Origin: Symsagittifera roscoffensis
Lineage: Eukaryota > Xenacoelomorpha > Acoela > Convolutidae
NCBI RefSeq assembly: GCF_963678635.1
Contig: NC_087063.1
Coordinates: 74,733,617-74,797,616 of the forward strand
Reading direction: 5' to 3'
Length of the DNA: 64,000 nt
Below, piece by piece: positions 46,177 to 57,230 of the stretch (position 1 is the stretch's first letter; every line of letters begins with the position of its first letter). The notes below the pieces were generated by a model. It was given only the letters and a program-made list of their open reading frames with translations. It had not been told where the DNA came from and searched no databases. The translations under genes and the position numbers were made by a program.

Positions 46177-46265
46177 AAAAATACTGACGTAATTTTTGAA
46201 AAACTTATGCTGCTAAAGTTTTTGAAAAATACTGACGTAATTTTTGAAAAAATTATGCTGCTATA
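46177..46265 (+). repeat. 48-bp direct repeat, two copies
   Basis: AATACTGACGTAATTTTTGA begins at 46180 and at 46228 and the copies match nearly base for base. The frame stays open through both (46030-46266), but nothing else suggests a gene. Confidence 0.85.
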
Positions 46266-46279
46266 GCTTTTCAAAATTC

Positions 46280-46400
46280 AATAATTTATGATTAGTAGTT
46301 TTTTTGATGAAATTAGCCCCAATTTGAGAAAACAGGATCAAGAAATAATTTTTTAAATTCAGCTGGAAAAGCTAAAATTTAAAAGCATTTAAATGCATTT
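46280..46400 (-). repeat. dispersed repeat DR2, copy 4, minus orientation
   Basis: Read on the minus strand it has TTGATCCTGTTTTCTCAAAT and a TTGGGGCTAATTTCATC-like stretch followed by an AATCATAAATTATT end, matching the DR2 core. Confidence 0.45.
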
Positions 46401-47000
46401 TTGTGACCTTTAAACTTCTGCTGTTCAATAGTTGAGTTTGCCTTCTCTTAGACGAAGGAATTGAATACTTCAAAAATCCAAATTGAAGCCGGGAAAAGGC
46501 AAATTTGAGCGTGAACTATTCTTAGAACTTTTCCCTGAAAAAAAAAACGGAAAAAAATACGACCTAAATGACGTTCATTGTCACTTATACAAGAAATTTT
46601 TTTCCATTTTCAGCATTGATGTTGTCGGAACTTTCTGTGCTACCTGCACATAAACCGGCTACACTTGTTTAGCAATGATTTAGTGTCGAAATTTCGCAAA
46701 GTGAATGCACCTACTTCCCACCCCTCAAACGTTTGTATGCATTTGCAGTAGGCTGAAAATTTTTGAATCTCCTGGTCGCTTTTATTTTAAATGAGGAAAG
46801 GTAGGCTTAAGTGTTTCAAGTTTTCCAAGAAAATTAGCACAGTACGAAGGCGTTCGATTTGAGATTATCACATCGATTTCTGGATTCCCTCTCCCAAATC
46901 AGATTGAGTATTCAGTTACAACTAACAGTTAAATTTAAGGACCATTTTTAATGACCAATTCACAAAATTCATAGCAACAGCGAAGCGTCTATAACTAATA

Positions 47001-47075
47001 TGCTTGTGACATTGGCGCTCCGGTAGTGATGGTGCCCATCAATCATATGATTACTGGTTCAAATCGCACGTGCGC
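47001..47075 (+). repeat. tRNA-like sequence, probable SINE head
   Basis: A-box-like TTGGCGCTCCGGTAG and B-box-like TGGTTCAAATC stand at tRNA-like spacing. The cloverleaf arms do not close properly, so a working tRNA is unlikely. Confidence 0.4.
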
Positions 47076-47518
47076 TGCAATTTGTAAGGTGAGATCTTTC
47101 AAGTAATTCATAGGTTAAAGAGCGCTGGATATATGCGTTCTGGTGAATCTAAATAATTAACTTCCGGACTAGTTGACTCTAAAAAAAGTAAAAGGGTGTA
47201 CAGAGGTTTTCAGCTCTACTTCGATCTTGAAGTATTAGAATTCTCTGCTTGAACTCTAGATTCTAGAATAGCTCAGCCTTACCAAATTTGTCTCCAATAA
47301 GTAGAGTATATCACATGAAGTTTATAACCCAAAACACATTGAGTCGCAATAGACCGCTTCGCCGAACAAATTAACTGAATCTTTGATGTAGGAAAATATA
47401 TACGAAACTATTGATAGCTTTTCTGCGATCTGCAGATTTAACATACAAATAGTTTTTGCGATGAAGTCGAAGTCTTCGTCCATTTTGGTCTTTGATGTCA
47501 AAACAAACAAACTAAGTT

Positions 47519-47524
47519 TTTATT
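47519..47524 (-). terminator. poly(A) signal of the MFS transporter gene
   Basis: AATAAA on the minus strand (TTTATT on plus), 37 bases after the transporter stop codon. Position is right for the cleavage signal. Confidence 0.65.
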
Positions 47525-47560
47525 ACAATCATTTTAATTTTTAATCAATGATTTGAATTA

Positions 47561-49541
47561 TTATTTCATATAGCTGTCGTTTCCATCATGGCTTTTAGTT
47601 TCTGAAGGTATCAAACTTTTCCGTTTAATCATTGGAGCAGCGACTGGACTCGGACTTGGTACGGGGTTCAATTTCTTTCCTCTTTTGTGCGCTATTTTCA
47701 CACACAAAACAGTCAGTGGTATCAACATTACACTTATAATTGTGACTGTATACATTAGAACCATTGGTTCTAATTCGAATAGTTTCCCGATTACGAATGG
47801 GGCGACTGTTTCACCGACTGCGGCTCCGAGCATGTAAATTGCTGCGATTTTACCCGAGACGTCTATGTACATGTTAGTATACGAAATGGCAGCGGGTCCC
47901 AGGGAGGCCATGAAAAAGCCATACACGATTATGCTCAGCCATATAACCCATTCATGGTATTCGACAAAGAAACTCATTGGCAGTGCACTTAGAACAATTC
48001 CCACCAAGTCGACGATAATTATTTTAAGGTCGCTAATAGCTCCTGCGTAGAAACATGCAATTAGTCTTGCGATGATAAACGCGCTCCAGAAAACGGTGCT
48101 CAAAAGAGCTCCTCTTGATTGCGACATTCTGAGTTTAGATTCGACACAGAAGGTTGTAAGGTAACTGTCAAAAGAAAGAATTGATCCGAAGTACAAAAAT
48201 AGAATGAAGGTTCCAATGATAATGAATTTTATTTTGAAGTACAAGTCCTTTCGTTTCATTTTGTTGCTCATTTCCAGGCACTCGGTTTCCTGCTCTTCTT
48301 GCTGTGCCATTGATGGTGGCTTTGGAGACGCAAGGAACGCAATCAAGGCAAGGACTGCAATTGAAAACAGGTAAATCCCAATAACCATGTAAGCAAGCTC
48401 AATTTCAGAAGATTGTAGATCGTTGACGAATTGCGTGTTCGGGGCATGTCTTTTAAATCGCGAGATGTCGTTTAGAGGAGCCATTGTTGTGAAAGCCGAG
48501 GCGTTACTAGGCAACAAAGTTGTTGTGTTTGAAGCGACCGAGTCTGGGTTAATTGGGGTTTCCACGGCCTCGCCCAAAAATGGCTGGACGATAAGTGGTC
48601 CTATTGCACAGCCAATAGCCATGAAGAAATGAAGACCCTGCATAGGTCGCGAACTCTTGACGCCCCAAAGGTCAAGCAGGGTGACGTTGCAGCCGATTTC
48701 CAGTGCACGGATACTGGTGCCTCGAAGGAAGAAGCATATACACATGGCCCAAACTGTAGGCCAATGTGGAATCGAAATGGTGACCAAGGAAGTCAGAATT
48801 GTGACCACAATTAGAAAGACCATCTTAGGGATATAATCTATTAAAAGACCTCCGACAATGGTTCCGACCATGAAACCAAAACCCTGGAAAGTATAAATAA
48901 TAGAGATTTCGCCGACAGTAGCGTCTAACTTGAATGCTAGATCCAAGAGTGTAGGACCAACAACAGTATGCATGGATCCCATGCCAAGCATAACACAGTA
49001 AAGAATGATTGTATGGGTTACTTTCGAGAACTTGGGGTGTTTCCATGTGCGCTCGGCGAGACTGGTACTCAATTGGCTGTTCTGCTGTTGTAGAACCGCA
49101 CTTGGGTCGTTGTCGTCGTCTTCTTTGTAGCGAAGTAGTTTTGTGCTCTGGCCTGGACGCGATTCTTTTGCGTTCGGAATCTTTTCCTGAAACAATAAAT
49201 TGGTTTGATTTATTTCAAGAAATTTCAAGAGTTACACAACCTCAAAAAGTATAAAGTTTTCAAAGACAAAGCGCAGTTTAGTTCTGTTTTGTATCAATTA
49301 AAATTGAGGTAAATTATTTTAAGTAAAAAGTGATTATTGTCTTGCTTTTTAAGGTGTGTAGAAAAAAAACTATTCATAAATTAGTTTCTTGTTTTCTCTT
49401 CGATATGAGGGCACAGAAACTTACAGCTGGCAGATTCTTCCTGGTGGTGTTTTCAAAAATGTCTTGATTGTTTTGCTCTGCTCCATCCGAACTATCCTCG
49501 CCATCTATTCTCTCAAAATTTTCTTCACTAGTATCGAGCAT
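47561..49541 (-). CDS. MFSD4/NaGLT1-like major facilitator transporter (two exons)
   Basis: Exon 1 is 49541-49425 (39 codons, MLDTSEENFERIDGE... to ...NLPA, donor GTAAGT) and exon 2 is 49186-47561, starting after TTGTTTCAG. The joint is phase 0 and the protein is 580 residues. The continuous open frame begins further upstream at 49228, but its first 14 codons are intron. About 12 membrane segments are visible. Segments 1-5 carry VGPTLLDLAF and GFMVGTIVGGLL, and the GCNVTLLDLWG...MQGLHFFMAIG signature is typical of sodium-dependent glucose transporter 1/MFSD4 proteins. A long extracellular loop between segments 5 and 6 (about residues 244-302) has N-glycosylation sites and a basic RFKRHA stretch. 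The C-terminal half continues through YTNMYIDVSGKIAAIYMLGAAVGE. Plasma-membrane sugar or related solute uptake is inferred from the family; the substrate is unknown. Confidence 0.88.
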
Positions 49542-50690
49542 GTTTCAATCAGTTATGTGAATAATAATTTTGCTGCAATAGGTGTTTAACTCTATGAATG
49601 ATTGTATCAGAGCCAGTCAACGTTTTTTCTCTGATTTTTGAATTATTTTTCAGTTGGTTAAGTTTTGCTATTAAAATAGTTGCTTTTAACAAATATAACG
49701 TTAAAGCATGAACAACCATTTGATCATTAGTTTTCGAGCTGTTTTCAGTGATGGTATACTATAGTACACGAGTAGTGGTGTTGGTTTTCGGCTCCAAATT
49801 TTATTGCTCAAATCCAGTCAGACCAAAAAATAAATATATTGATTATTTAATTTGAGCTAGTACACAAATACCATAGTTGGTAACGTTACGTTACGTTTGG
49901 CACTCCTTCTTAAGTTTCATCTTGATACAGGTACTCGTACTCGTGTTCATAAAACATTGCGTCGCGTATTCGCTTCAATTCACGTATTTTTGTAGCAATA
50001 ATAAAAATTAGTAAAAAAAATTTAATTCATGAGTCAGAGTAAATTTGAAAACACCCCCCATAAACGTCTAAACCGGTGTACAATAAATAAAAAATAAACT
50101 TGCTCGAACTGCAAAAAGTAACTTAAGCAACTGAAAAAGTTTTTTTGAAAAGTTGCGGTTAATCAAGATAATCGAAAGAAATTATGCTTTCATCTGCTGA
50201 ATGTTTTTCTGCTCTCTTTGTTCAGTTAATAAAAATTGTCACCTGGTTCGAATTATAGCATAGCTCAAAAGTTAAGCTTGATTTTAAAGATTTTTCTGTG
50301 ATCATTGTTTCGATCATTGAAAGTGGGGCGAAACTTCGTATTCAGGCTTGTTCTAATTTTCTAACAACGCAAAATCACGCATGTCTCGTAATATAGCTTT
50401 TAAAACTGTAGCTCCATTGAAATTTAAGCATTTTGAAAATGCCCATTGCCGAGAAAATCTAGTTGTATGTTTTTTCTATTCAGTCAAATTTTGTGCGAAT
50501 AAAGCGAGTGTGAAGGCGTTTTAACTCAGTTTTACTCCAGGAAAACTAGCTTTTGAAGCTTCATATATTATTTCCTGAGAAACCAGAACATGTCTATGAA
50601 AAAAAAATCAGAACAGTTTTATATATATATATATGAATATATGAGAAAAATATATGAGCAAAAATCAGTACATTTTTTGTTTTGCTATTT
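49542..50690. other. intergenic, upstream of the transporter
   Basis: AT-rich, no supported gene. The promoter of the transporter should lie in the left part, but I can point to no clear core element. Confidence 0.4.
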
Positions 50691-50890
50691 ACACTTGCGA
50701 AGCGAGTGTATTAGTACGATCCTTCTTTTTTTCCAGCTTAGTTCGCAAATATTGCACTTTGGAAGCACTTTTGCAGATTTTTAATGGCATGTGCTTTAAC
50801 ATTCGAATAATAATAAGTTAACACAGTTGATGCATTCTTAATTCATCAAATGAACCGAAAAAAGTGATTTGTTTCAAACAACATAACAAT
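50691..50890 (+). repeat. DR1 5'-end fragment, copy 5
   Basis: Hairpin ACACTTGC-GAA-GCGAGTGT (50691-50709; one G-T pair) followed by ATTAGTACGATCC. The next DR1 copy begins 185 bases later. Confidence 0.5.
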
Positions 50891-50894
50891 AATT

Positions 50895-51885
50895 ACGCTT
50901 GCGATTAGCAAGCGTTATCAAACTGGAATATATACTTTTTTTCGGGTTAACAACTTGTTTAACAGAATCACTTGAATCAATTGGGCTCTTGGTTCATAAT
51001 GAATTCAAATTTCTAAGCGTCTCTGGCACACCCAATACGCCTGGGACACCAGGAAATAGTCTGTTTCAAAAAAAATGGTCGACTTATTATTATATGCTTA
51101 TGTTTTGTCGGCTTATTTGCCATATTGTAGATTTTTGTGAAAAGTTTTTTACATTATAGTTGCTTTTACTAAAACTGACTTCGTATATATATATATTTTT
51201 TTCGTTAAAAAACTCCGTTCTGCCCAATTGATTTCGGCCTATTTTTTATCGGCGTAGTGACTTAATATCGAGTCGTTTCAACTGAAATATTTTTTAAATG
51301 CTCACCTCTGGATTGCGCAAAATGCTAAATTTCTTAATAGAAATATAGTTAAGTTTTTCATGATAACATTTTTTTCCCGGCTTTTTTGACTTCCTTCTTT
51401 GGCCTGATAGTTTGCGGCTTTTATTATATCGGCTTATTGACGTAATATTGCGTCTTTCAACAAGCGAAAAAAGTTTTGCGTGTGCGTGTCTGTGTTTTGA
51501 GGTTGAGGGGGACTTAACATCTTCTTAGTCTTTGGCTTAATGTCTTCATATTGCTTCTTTGACGAACAAATCCTTGATGTTGAGGTGGTCGTATTAACTT
51601 TTCAGATGTCGGGAGTCGTGTTGTTTTTTTGGCTTTACGGGTTTCTGACAAGGTATTTTCGGCTTTGTTCCTTCCGGTTACATTATCTTCCGATGCTTAT
51701 TTCATATTCTATTGACTTGGCATATATGTTTTTGTTTCAAAACTAGCTTTGTTCATTTTCATAGATCTAGTTTTTTTGACATTTTTTTTTTCGTTTTGTA
51801 TCCCAATTTTAATAGATCTAATTTTTTCGACCTTTTTGATTTTTTGTTTAGTATCACAAGTGATGCGAAGCTCAGCTTCGCCTCT
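50895..51885 (+). repeat. DR1 copy 6, apparently full length
   Basis: The 5' hairpin ACGCTTGC-GATTA-GCAAGCGT (50895-50915) is perfect. Internal family blocks follow: GCTTATGTTTTGTCGGC (about 51088), CTGCCCAATTGATTTCGGCC (about 51218), GAGTCGTTTCAACTGAAAT (about 51271), GTGCGTGTCTGTGTTTTGAGG (about 51481) and TTCCTTCCGGTTACATTATC (about 51669). It ends with the 3' hairpin GCGAAGCTCAGCTTCGC (51865-51881) plus CTCTG. Length about 990 bp. No coding frame of note, so it is non-autonomous. Confidence 0.7.
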
Positions 51886-52150
51886 GTGTAAAAACTCGAT
51901 TTCAGAATTTTTCTAGCTTAACATATCCCGCAACTTTTTGAAATGCATAGTTTATACATAATGTGGCTTTATGCCTTGCGATTTGTTTCATATAAAATTA
52001 TTGTGGATGCCTTCAGTTTGTTACATTCCAAATTATTACTTGCAAATTTGAGTCAATTTGTATTTGGTGCCATTTTTGCTGAATGACATTGGCAGTTGAT
52101 TGATTTATCTAGCTGCTTTATTCGTGACTAGTGTTTGTCTCGGTTGTTAA

Positions 52151-52232
52151 GCTTGCGTGGCTGAGTGGATAGTGCTGAGACTCAAAGTCTCCTGATTGCA
52201 GTAGGTAGCAGATTCGAATCCTACAGGTAGCC
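52151..52232 (+). repeat. tRNA-Leu-like sequence (pseudo-tRNA or SINE head)
   Basis: Reads GCTTGCGTGGCTGAGTGGAT with a good A-box, an anticodon-like loop CTCAAAG (CAA, Leu) on a GAGA/TCTC stem, a long variable region and a T-loop GATTCGAATCC. The T-stem does not pair cleanly and only three or four of seven acceptor pairs form. More likely a tRNA-derived repeat or pseudogene than a working tRNA. Confidence 0.5.
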
Positions 52233-52439
52233 GAGTTTTTGCTAATTCGAGGCTAATTTCTACTTTTTCTGATTTCACTTGATAGAAAGGCTTTTGGTCG
52301 TGTTCTCGGAAGTATTTGCGAAGCGCAGCTCCACCTCTGCGCAGTGTTCGAATGCAAATGTTGTACCTTATGCCTAATGAAGTTATTTTGTAAAGTTTCG
52401 TCTACTATAATTCGTGTACTTCCTCTCATTAGGAATGAG

Positions 52440-52750
52440 CGGTTCGCTCAAAAAGATTTTGGGTTCGGTTTTTGGCTAATTTTGGTTCGGTTCGGTCTTT
52501 CGTTTTTGTTTTAAAGAAAACTTAAGAGCAAAAGAATGAATTGCTCAGAACAGGAATACCCAGAATTGCTGCCCCAGGAATACCCAGAAAAATTCTTGTG
52601 ACCTTCCCAATTCTCGAAAATTGTTTTGTATTTTTTTTCCAAATATTTCGGTTCGGTTCCTTTCAAAACTTTGTTCGGTTCGGTTCGGTTCCTTTCAAAA
52701 CTTTCTGTTCGGCTCGGTTTTTGGTTATTTCGGTTCGGTTCATTCGGTTC
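52440..52750. repeat. TTCGG-type simple repeat tract
   Basis: Interrupted runs of GGTTCGGTTCGG and CGGTTCCTTTCAAAACTTT, the latter used as a 30-40 bp sub-repeat (about 52660-52710). It opens a false Asn-Arg-Thr-Glu-Pro-rich frame on the minus strand. Confidence 0.8.
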
Positions 52751-52769
52751 CGTTTTCTCACCTTTACCT

Positions 52770-54270
52770 TTCATCATAACATGCAATAAACTGTACAGTT
52801 TTTTGTCTTTTTCCTTATGAAACTGCTGTACTTTATGCCTACATAAGTATTGTTTTAAGGTTTTAGCTTCTAAGATTTCGTCTAGTTCCTCTCATCATAG
52901 CAAGCAATTAACTACCCAATTTTTCATTAACGTAGTCGGAGCTTTTAGTACACAGCAACCGGCTACTCTTGTTTTTTTCTTTAGTGTTTTTTAATCGCTC
53001 AATCAGGCCTAAAAACGATCAACAGAATGGGTTGAGTGATATATCATATTAAAGCCTTCTTAGTCGTAATTCGAACGACATGAAAATTTCCAAAAATATT
53101 TCTCAGTGTTGATACATGCCAGTCTCAAACAATGAGCTACTTGCACAGCAACTGGCTAATTTTTCTGTTTTCAGGCAAAAATCAGGCAGAACGAATTATC
53201 ATTGGAATTGGTCGAGTGTTATATCATATTAATCCTTGAAATTGGTCTAATGATTATCATATTAAATATCATATTAATTTATCATATCATATTCAGTTGT
53301 GATTCCAAAAATTTGTCTCCATTTTTAAAAAGTAGTTTAAATTTTTAGATTTAGTCTAATTTAGAGTGAATATACTTGGCTTACAATAAGCTTATTTTTT
53401 GGTTGTCTAGAAAAATTTCAGCTCTACTCCAGTAAAATTACTTAACGAAATTTTTTAGCGCTTTTTGTGAACAAAGTTCAAAAAATCCAAGTAAGTATCT
53501 GCAAAGAGTTCGAACAAAATTGATTGAATGCCATCTTGTGAATTGTCGTCTCTACAAAAGTTAAAGCTCAATCAGCTTGCAAAAAATAACCGCGATGTGT
53601 TGGACCTTTGGGTGGGGACGATGCTTAATTCGTGTGAATGGCTTGGACATTTACCAACACTTCCTCACTCCCGCTCCCCCCTTTCCAAAGTTATCCATCT
53701 ACTCACATAACTTCGCCGCTTGTTTTGCACTGTTGTTTTTCTTCCATTTGCTCCCGAATTTGTCATCTCTTCTAGTCTGATTAAGTAACTTGACATGTAC
53801 TCGCCTCTGCAGAAATCACCTTGTGAATCCTTGTAAGATAATATTACTATTTACTATTAAGTTGACTAAATTAATATTAAAATCCAGCGTGACAAGTTAT
53901 GGCATTTAAAGGTTAAATATGAAACAGTTTGGGTAAGATTGTTGAAATTTGAGAACTAGAAACTTTGTATATCAGATTCAATGTCATCTCTTAACGTTTA
54001 GCTCACTGGAATTTTGACTATTTATGAAGTATGTATCTTTTCATAACCCCGATAGGAAACAAATATTGACCGAAATCTGAAATTTAAATACTCTGATCAT
54101 AGGCTTAGTTTCACATTTACGCACGCCAACCTCAAACTTTCTAACCATCCGTAGAAGCTACACAAAGAATTCAAATTTATCGATGCAATATCACATTTGC
54201 TCAAATTTGAGACTTTGAAGTTGTAAGCTTTCGAAATACCTTTTGAACTTTCAACCGAGTTTAGCAACTG
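52770..54270. other. intergenic, upstream of the HNF4-like gene
   Basis: AT-rich. A short ATATCATATTAA-type repeat lies at about 53035-53290. No gene or promoter element can be named. Confidence 0.45.
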
Positions 54271-54382
54271 AATTGAAAAATCAGACCGGGATTCTTCAGA
54301 CCCTCGACCTCTTGACCTGAACTCTTTTGTGACTTTTGATCAGAAAATTAGAAAACTGTCAATTTTGGCTAATCAGCTAAGC

Positions 54383-56104
54383 ATGTCTGACCAATATGGA
54401 GATCGTCAAAAATTTGAATATTTGTCATCAATAAACCCGCCTGTCACGCAATCAGAGCCCCTAGTCCAAAGCCCTCTGGCCAAAAATCCAGCGATTTCAT
54501 CCGTCGAAGATAATTTACATGACCCGGAAATACTGCCTATGGACGGAATCGATTCGAACGCCTGTCAATTAGTGCATTTCAAGCAACAGCATTCCTCTGC
54601 TTGTCTGATTTGTGGGGATAAGAGTACTGGGAAACATTACGGCGCCTCGAGTTGCGATGGTTGCAAGGGGTTCTTTAGGCGAAGCATCCGAAAGTCCAAC
54701 AGCTACGTTTGTCGATGGCAAAGAAATTGCACTATAGACAAAGACAAGCGAAATCAGTGTCGATTTTGTAGATTGAGAAAATGTTATCAGTTCGGTATGA
54801 AAAAAGAGGCAGTCCAAAATGAACGGGATCGGATTTCGAGCCAGGGTCGGAATTTGGAGGGTAGCAACGACGGGTTCCCGATACCTCCTCCCCCAACCCC
54901 GCTTCCAGGAGTGAATGAGTTGCCGAGGGTTCATATGCAACAACCTCCAGTTGGAATAACGGTCGCGGAGCTTTTGAACTCGGAAAAGAGTCCGTTCATT
55001 CCTCTCGTGGCCGAATCAACTTTGAAACCCTTAAGTTCGTTAACTGAGCTCTGCGAATCTATGAATCAACAATTGAAAGCTCTCGTTGAGTGGGCGAAAA
55101 CATTACCTGTTTTCATGCTCGGAAATTTGGACGACCAAGTTTCGCTTCTAAGAGCAAGCGCTGGTGAACAACTGATTCTTGGCGTCGCTAAGCGGTCACT
55201 GTATAGTAAAGTAAATAGTTTAGTACTTGGTAATAACTACATTCTGACGACTAACACTGGTCTATTATATCCCGATATGATCTCTATAGTTTCGGCTATA
55301 ATGACGGATATAGTTGAACCAATGCGAGAAATGAGACTAGAAACTACTGAATTTGTCCTAATAAAAGCCATCATTTTCTTCGAACCTCTTGCTCGAAATC
55401 TGAAAGACTCGCAAAGAATCAAAACTGTGCGAAGAGACCTTTACGAGCAACTTGAGAGGTCTATTTCTGAAAGATTCCTTGACGGTAATTCCACTACGCG
55501 ATTCGCTGAGATCTTAGCTCTCCAAGCGCCACTGTCAAAATTGGCCTACAAAATGAAAGACCAGCTCAAAAATTCAATCATGTGCGGTTCGGTTAGAATT
55601 GACAAGTTGTTAAATGAGATGCTTCTGCAAGAAGAATGCACGTACAACATAGGGACTCCTACGGTTTCGCTAGTGTCTGGAACTAATCCCAAAACTGAAA
55701 GCGCGTTCTTCGCGCCGAACGAAGAAATGGCAGAACCGTTTCCGAATTTGAACAACTTTGAGAACTCGTACTTTTCTTTAAACACTGCCAATGAAGGGAA
55801 TCCGATTCCTTGGAATATGAAAAATTTTGACTACCTCGCGAACTACATAGAGACAACTCGGAACGCTCCGCCGGAAGCTCTGCCTCAACAACCGAACCAG
55901 TTCCCTGGATCGGCTCCTCGACAGATGCCAGTTCTGGAGCCAGGTCACCAGCAGACAATCGGACACAATTTCTCTGCAGCACACCTTTGGCCTAACCAGT
56001 TCCCATCACTGCCACATGAAGTGGGATTGGCCAATGGGAATGCAGCTCACATTAACTCATCGCAGCATCAAAACAACAACAACAACAATGTCAAATTCAA
56101 CTGA
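54383..56104 (+). CDS. HNF4: HNF4-type nuclear receptor (NR2A-like), 573 codons in one exon
   Basis: Ligand-regulated transcription factor binding DR1-type response elements as a homodimer, by family. The DNA-binding domain (about residues 74-142) has all eight zinc Cys, starting CLICGDKSTGKHYGASSC. It shows the HNF4 P-box CDGCKG, and the C-terminal extension GMKKEAVQNERDRIS is nearly diagnostic. The ligand-binding domain (about 200-415) has LVEWAKTLPVF, LDDQVSLLRASAGEQL and LGNNYI. It ends with an AF-2-like KLLNEMLLQ helix. A long Pro/Gln/Asn-rich tail of about 150 residues follows, making it longer than the usual 450-470. I start at ATG 54383; the frame is open back to 54272, and TTCTTCAG at 54299 is a possible acceptor, so an upstream exon may add residues. 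No introns interrupt the conserved domains. Confidence 0.93.
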   Translation: MSDQYGDRQKFEYLSSINPPVTQSEPLVQSPLAKNPAISSVEDNLHDPEILPMDGIDSNACQLVHFKQQHSSACLICGDKSTGKHYGASSCDGCKGFFRRSIRKSNSYVCRWQRNCTIDKDKRNQCRFCRLRKCYQFGMKKEAVQNERDRISSQGRNLEGSNDGFPIPPPPTPLPGVNELPRVHMQQPPVGITVAELLNSEKSPFIPLVAESTLKPLSSLTELCESMNQQLKALVEWAKTLPVFMLGNLDDQVSLLRASAGEQLILGVAKRSLYSKVNSLVLGNNYILTTNTGLLYPDMISIVSAIMTDIVEPMREMRLETTEFVLIKAIIFFEPLARNLKDSQRIKTVRRDLYEQLERSISERFLDGNSTTRFAEILALQAPLSKLAYKMKDQLKNSIMCGSVRIDKLLNEMLLQEECTYNIGTPTVSLVSGTNPKTESAFFAPNEEMAEPFPNLNNFENSYFSLNTANEGNPIPWNMKNFDYLANYIETTRNAPPEALPQQPNQFPGSAPRQMPVLEPGHQQTIGHNFSAAHLWPNQFPSLPHEVGLANGNAAHINSSQHQNNNNNNVKFN

Positions 56105-56109
56105 ATAAA
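56104..56109 (+). terminator. AATAAA overlapping the HNF4-like stop codon
   Basis: The TGA at 56102-56104 shares its last A with AATAAA. If used, the 3' UTR would be only some 20-30 bases. Other, weaker signals lie downstream, so use is uncertain. Confidence 0.45.
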
Positions 56110-56312
56110 AACACGCGGTTCCTGTATTTAGGTTGAAACTTCCAACATCAATGCTAACTTGATAATTCTGATTTCTGCGAATTTTCCAATTTCGGTTCTG
56201 TTTTGATATTTCATTAATATATAATTTATCTGGAACTTATTTTTTTCGAGATATGAATCACGATGTTTTAAGTTGTCACGAGTTCAGAATTGATTTTTTA
56301 ATAATCATTTTT

Positions 56313-56564
56313 GCGCGCGCCTAATAAACGCGTTTTTTTTGTCAAAATTTTCCAAAAAGTGCCCAAAAACGGCTTTTTTGTGACCTGTTTTTTTCAAAAG
56401 GTGCCTGCGGAGCAGAAAATTTGGCCGAAACAGGGTCTTTTTACTGCTTTGGGAGAGCTCGGAAAATCAATCTGATCGACCTAAAAAAAAGGTCGTCAAA
56501 TTTTTCGAAAATTTTTTAAAAATCCGCCCCCCCCCCCCTCGAGAAAATCCTAGATCCGCCCCTG
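56313..56564 (+). mobile_element. non-autonomous repeat with hAT-like right terminus, copy B
   Basis: Second copy of the element at 8945-9200: GCGCGCGCC, the ACGGCTTTTTTG block, GACCTAAAAAAAAGGTCGTC, a C-run, CTCGAGAAAATCC and TAGATCCGCCCCTG. It begins about 200 bases after the HNF4-like stop codon and is followed at once by a tRNA-like sequence. Confidence 0.6.
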
Positions 56565-56570
56565 GTCTCC

Positions 56571-56640
56571 GGTACCTTTGGTCTGGAAGTAACGAATGCG
56601 ACTGGGACGTCAAAGGTCCTGGGTTCGAATCTGAATGCTA
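56571..56640 (+). repeat. tRNA-like sequence, probable SINE head
   Basis: A-box-like TTTGGTCTGGAAGTAAC, a GGGAC/GTCC(T) stem with loop GTCAAAG (CAA), and B-box GGGTTCGAATC. Arms are imperfect and acceptor ends do not pair. Confidence 0.5.
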
Positions 56641-57054
56641 GAATCATTTAAAAAAGTTTTTGTACGATATAGTTGCTTTTACAGTTCTGATTTACCTCTG
56701 CTGTTTGTAATTTTACTAATCATGACTTTGTATACATTTTTTTTCGCTTAAAATTTTAACTCTGCCCAAATGATTTAGGCCTGTTTTTTCTCGGCTTAGT
56801 GACCTGATTTCGAGTCGTTTCAACGTAAACCAATTTTTTTTTGGTCACCTGTGGATCGCTCAAAATGCCAAATATTTTAATAGAAATAATAGTTCAAAAT
56901 TTTCATGACAATAATTTATTTTCGGTTTTTCCGTTTTTCCTTTTTTTCGGCTTAATACGTTTTGTCCTATATTATTTCGGCTCATATTGCATCTTTAAAC
57001 GAGCAAAATATTTTGTCTGTGCGTGTTTGTGTTTTGAGGGTGAGGGGGGCTTCA

Positions 57055-57215
57055 GAACTGGGGGGTGAAGAGAAGCTGGGGGGGAGGGGTTGGGTAAATA
57101 AATTCGGGTAAACTGGGGGAGGGTAAATGGAGGACTGGTAAACTGGGGGGGGGGGGGGGAGGGGTGGGGGCAGTAAACTGGGGGGGGGGGGGGAGGGGGG
57201 ATAAAAAAACTGGGT
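57055..57215 (+). repeat. G-rich minisatellite
   Basis: Runs of 5-14 G separated by TAAACT and similar (GGTAAACTGGGGGG units). Strong G-quadruplex potential on the plus strand. It is placed exactly where the GAGGGTGAGGGGG text of DR1 occurs, so it may have expanded from that text. Confidence 0.85.
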
Positions 57216-57230
57216 TAAAAAACTTATAAT

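Noticed and set aside
49187-49228. ATG at 49228 as the transporter start
   Set aside because: The 14 codons lie before a clear TTGTTTCAG acceptor, and an upstream exon with ATG and GTAAGT donor joins in phase.
51865-51885. Canonical Helitron 3' end
   Set aside because: A hairpin is present but CTRR does not follow, and the 5' end lacks the usual TC start context; another mechanism is left open.
52151-52232. Functional tRNA-Leu(CAA)
   Set aside because: T-stem and acceptor stem do not pair well enough.
52511-52820. Asn-Arg-Thr-Glu-Pro-rich frame on the minus strand
   Set aside because: An artefact of the TTCGG simple repeat.
54329-54382. GTG at 54329 as the HNF4-like start
   Set aside because: Nuclear genes of animals start at ATG; the first in-frame ATG is 54383, with an upstream exon still possible.
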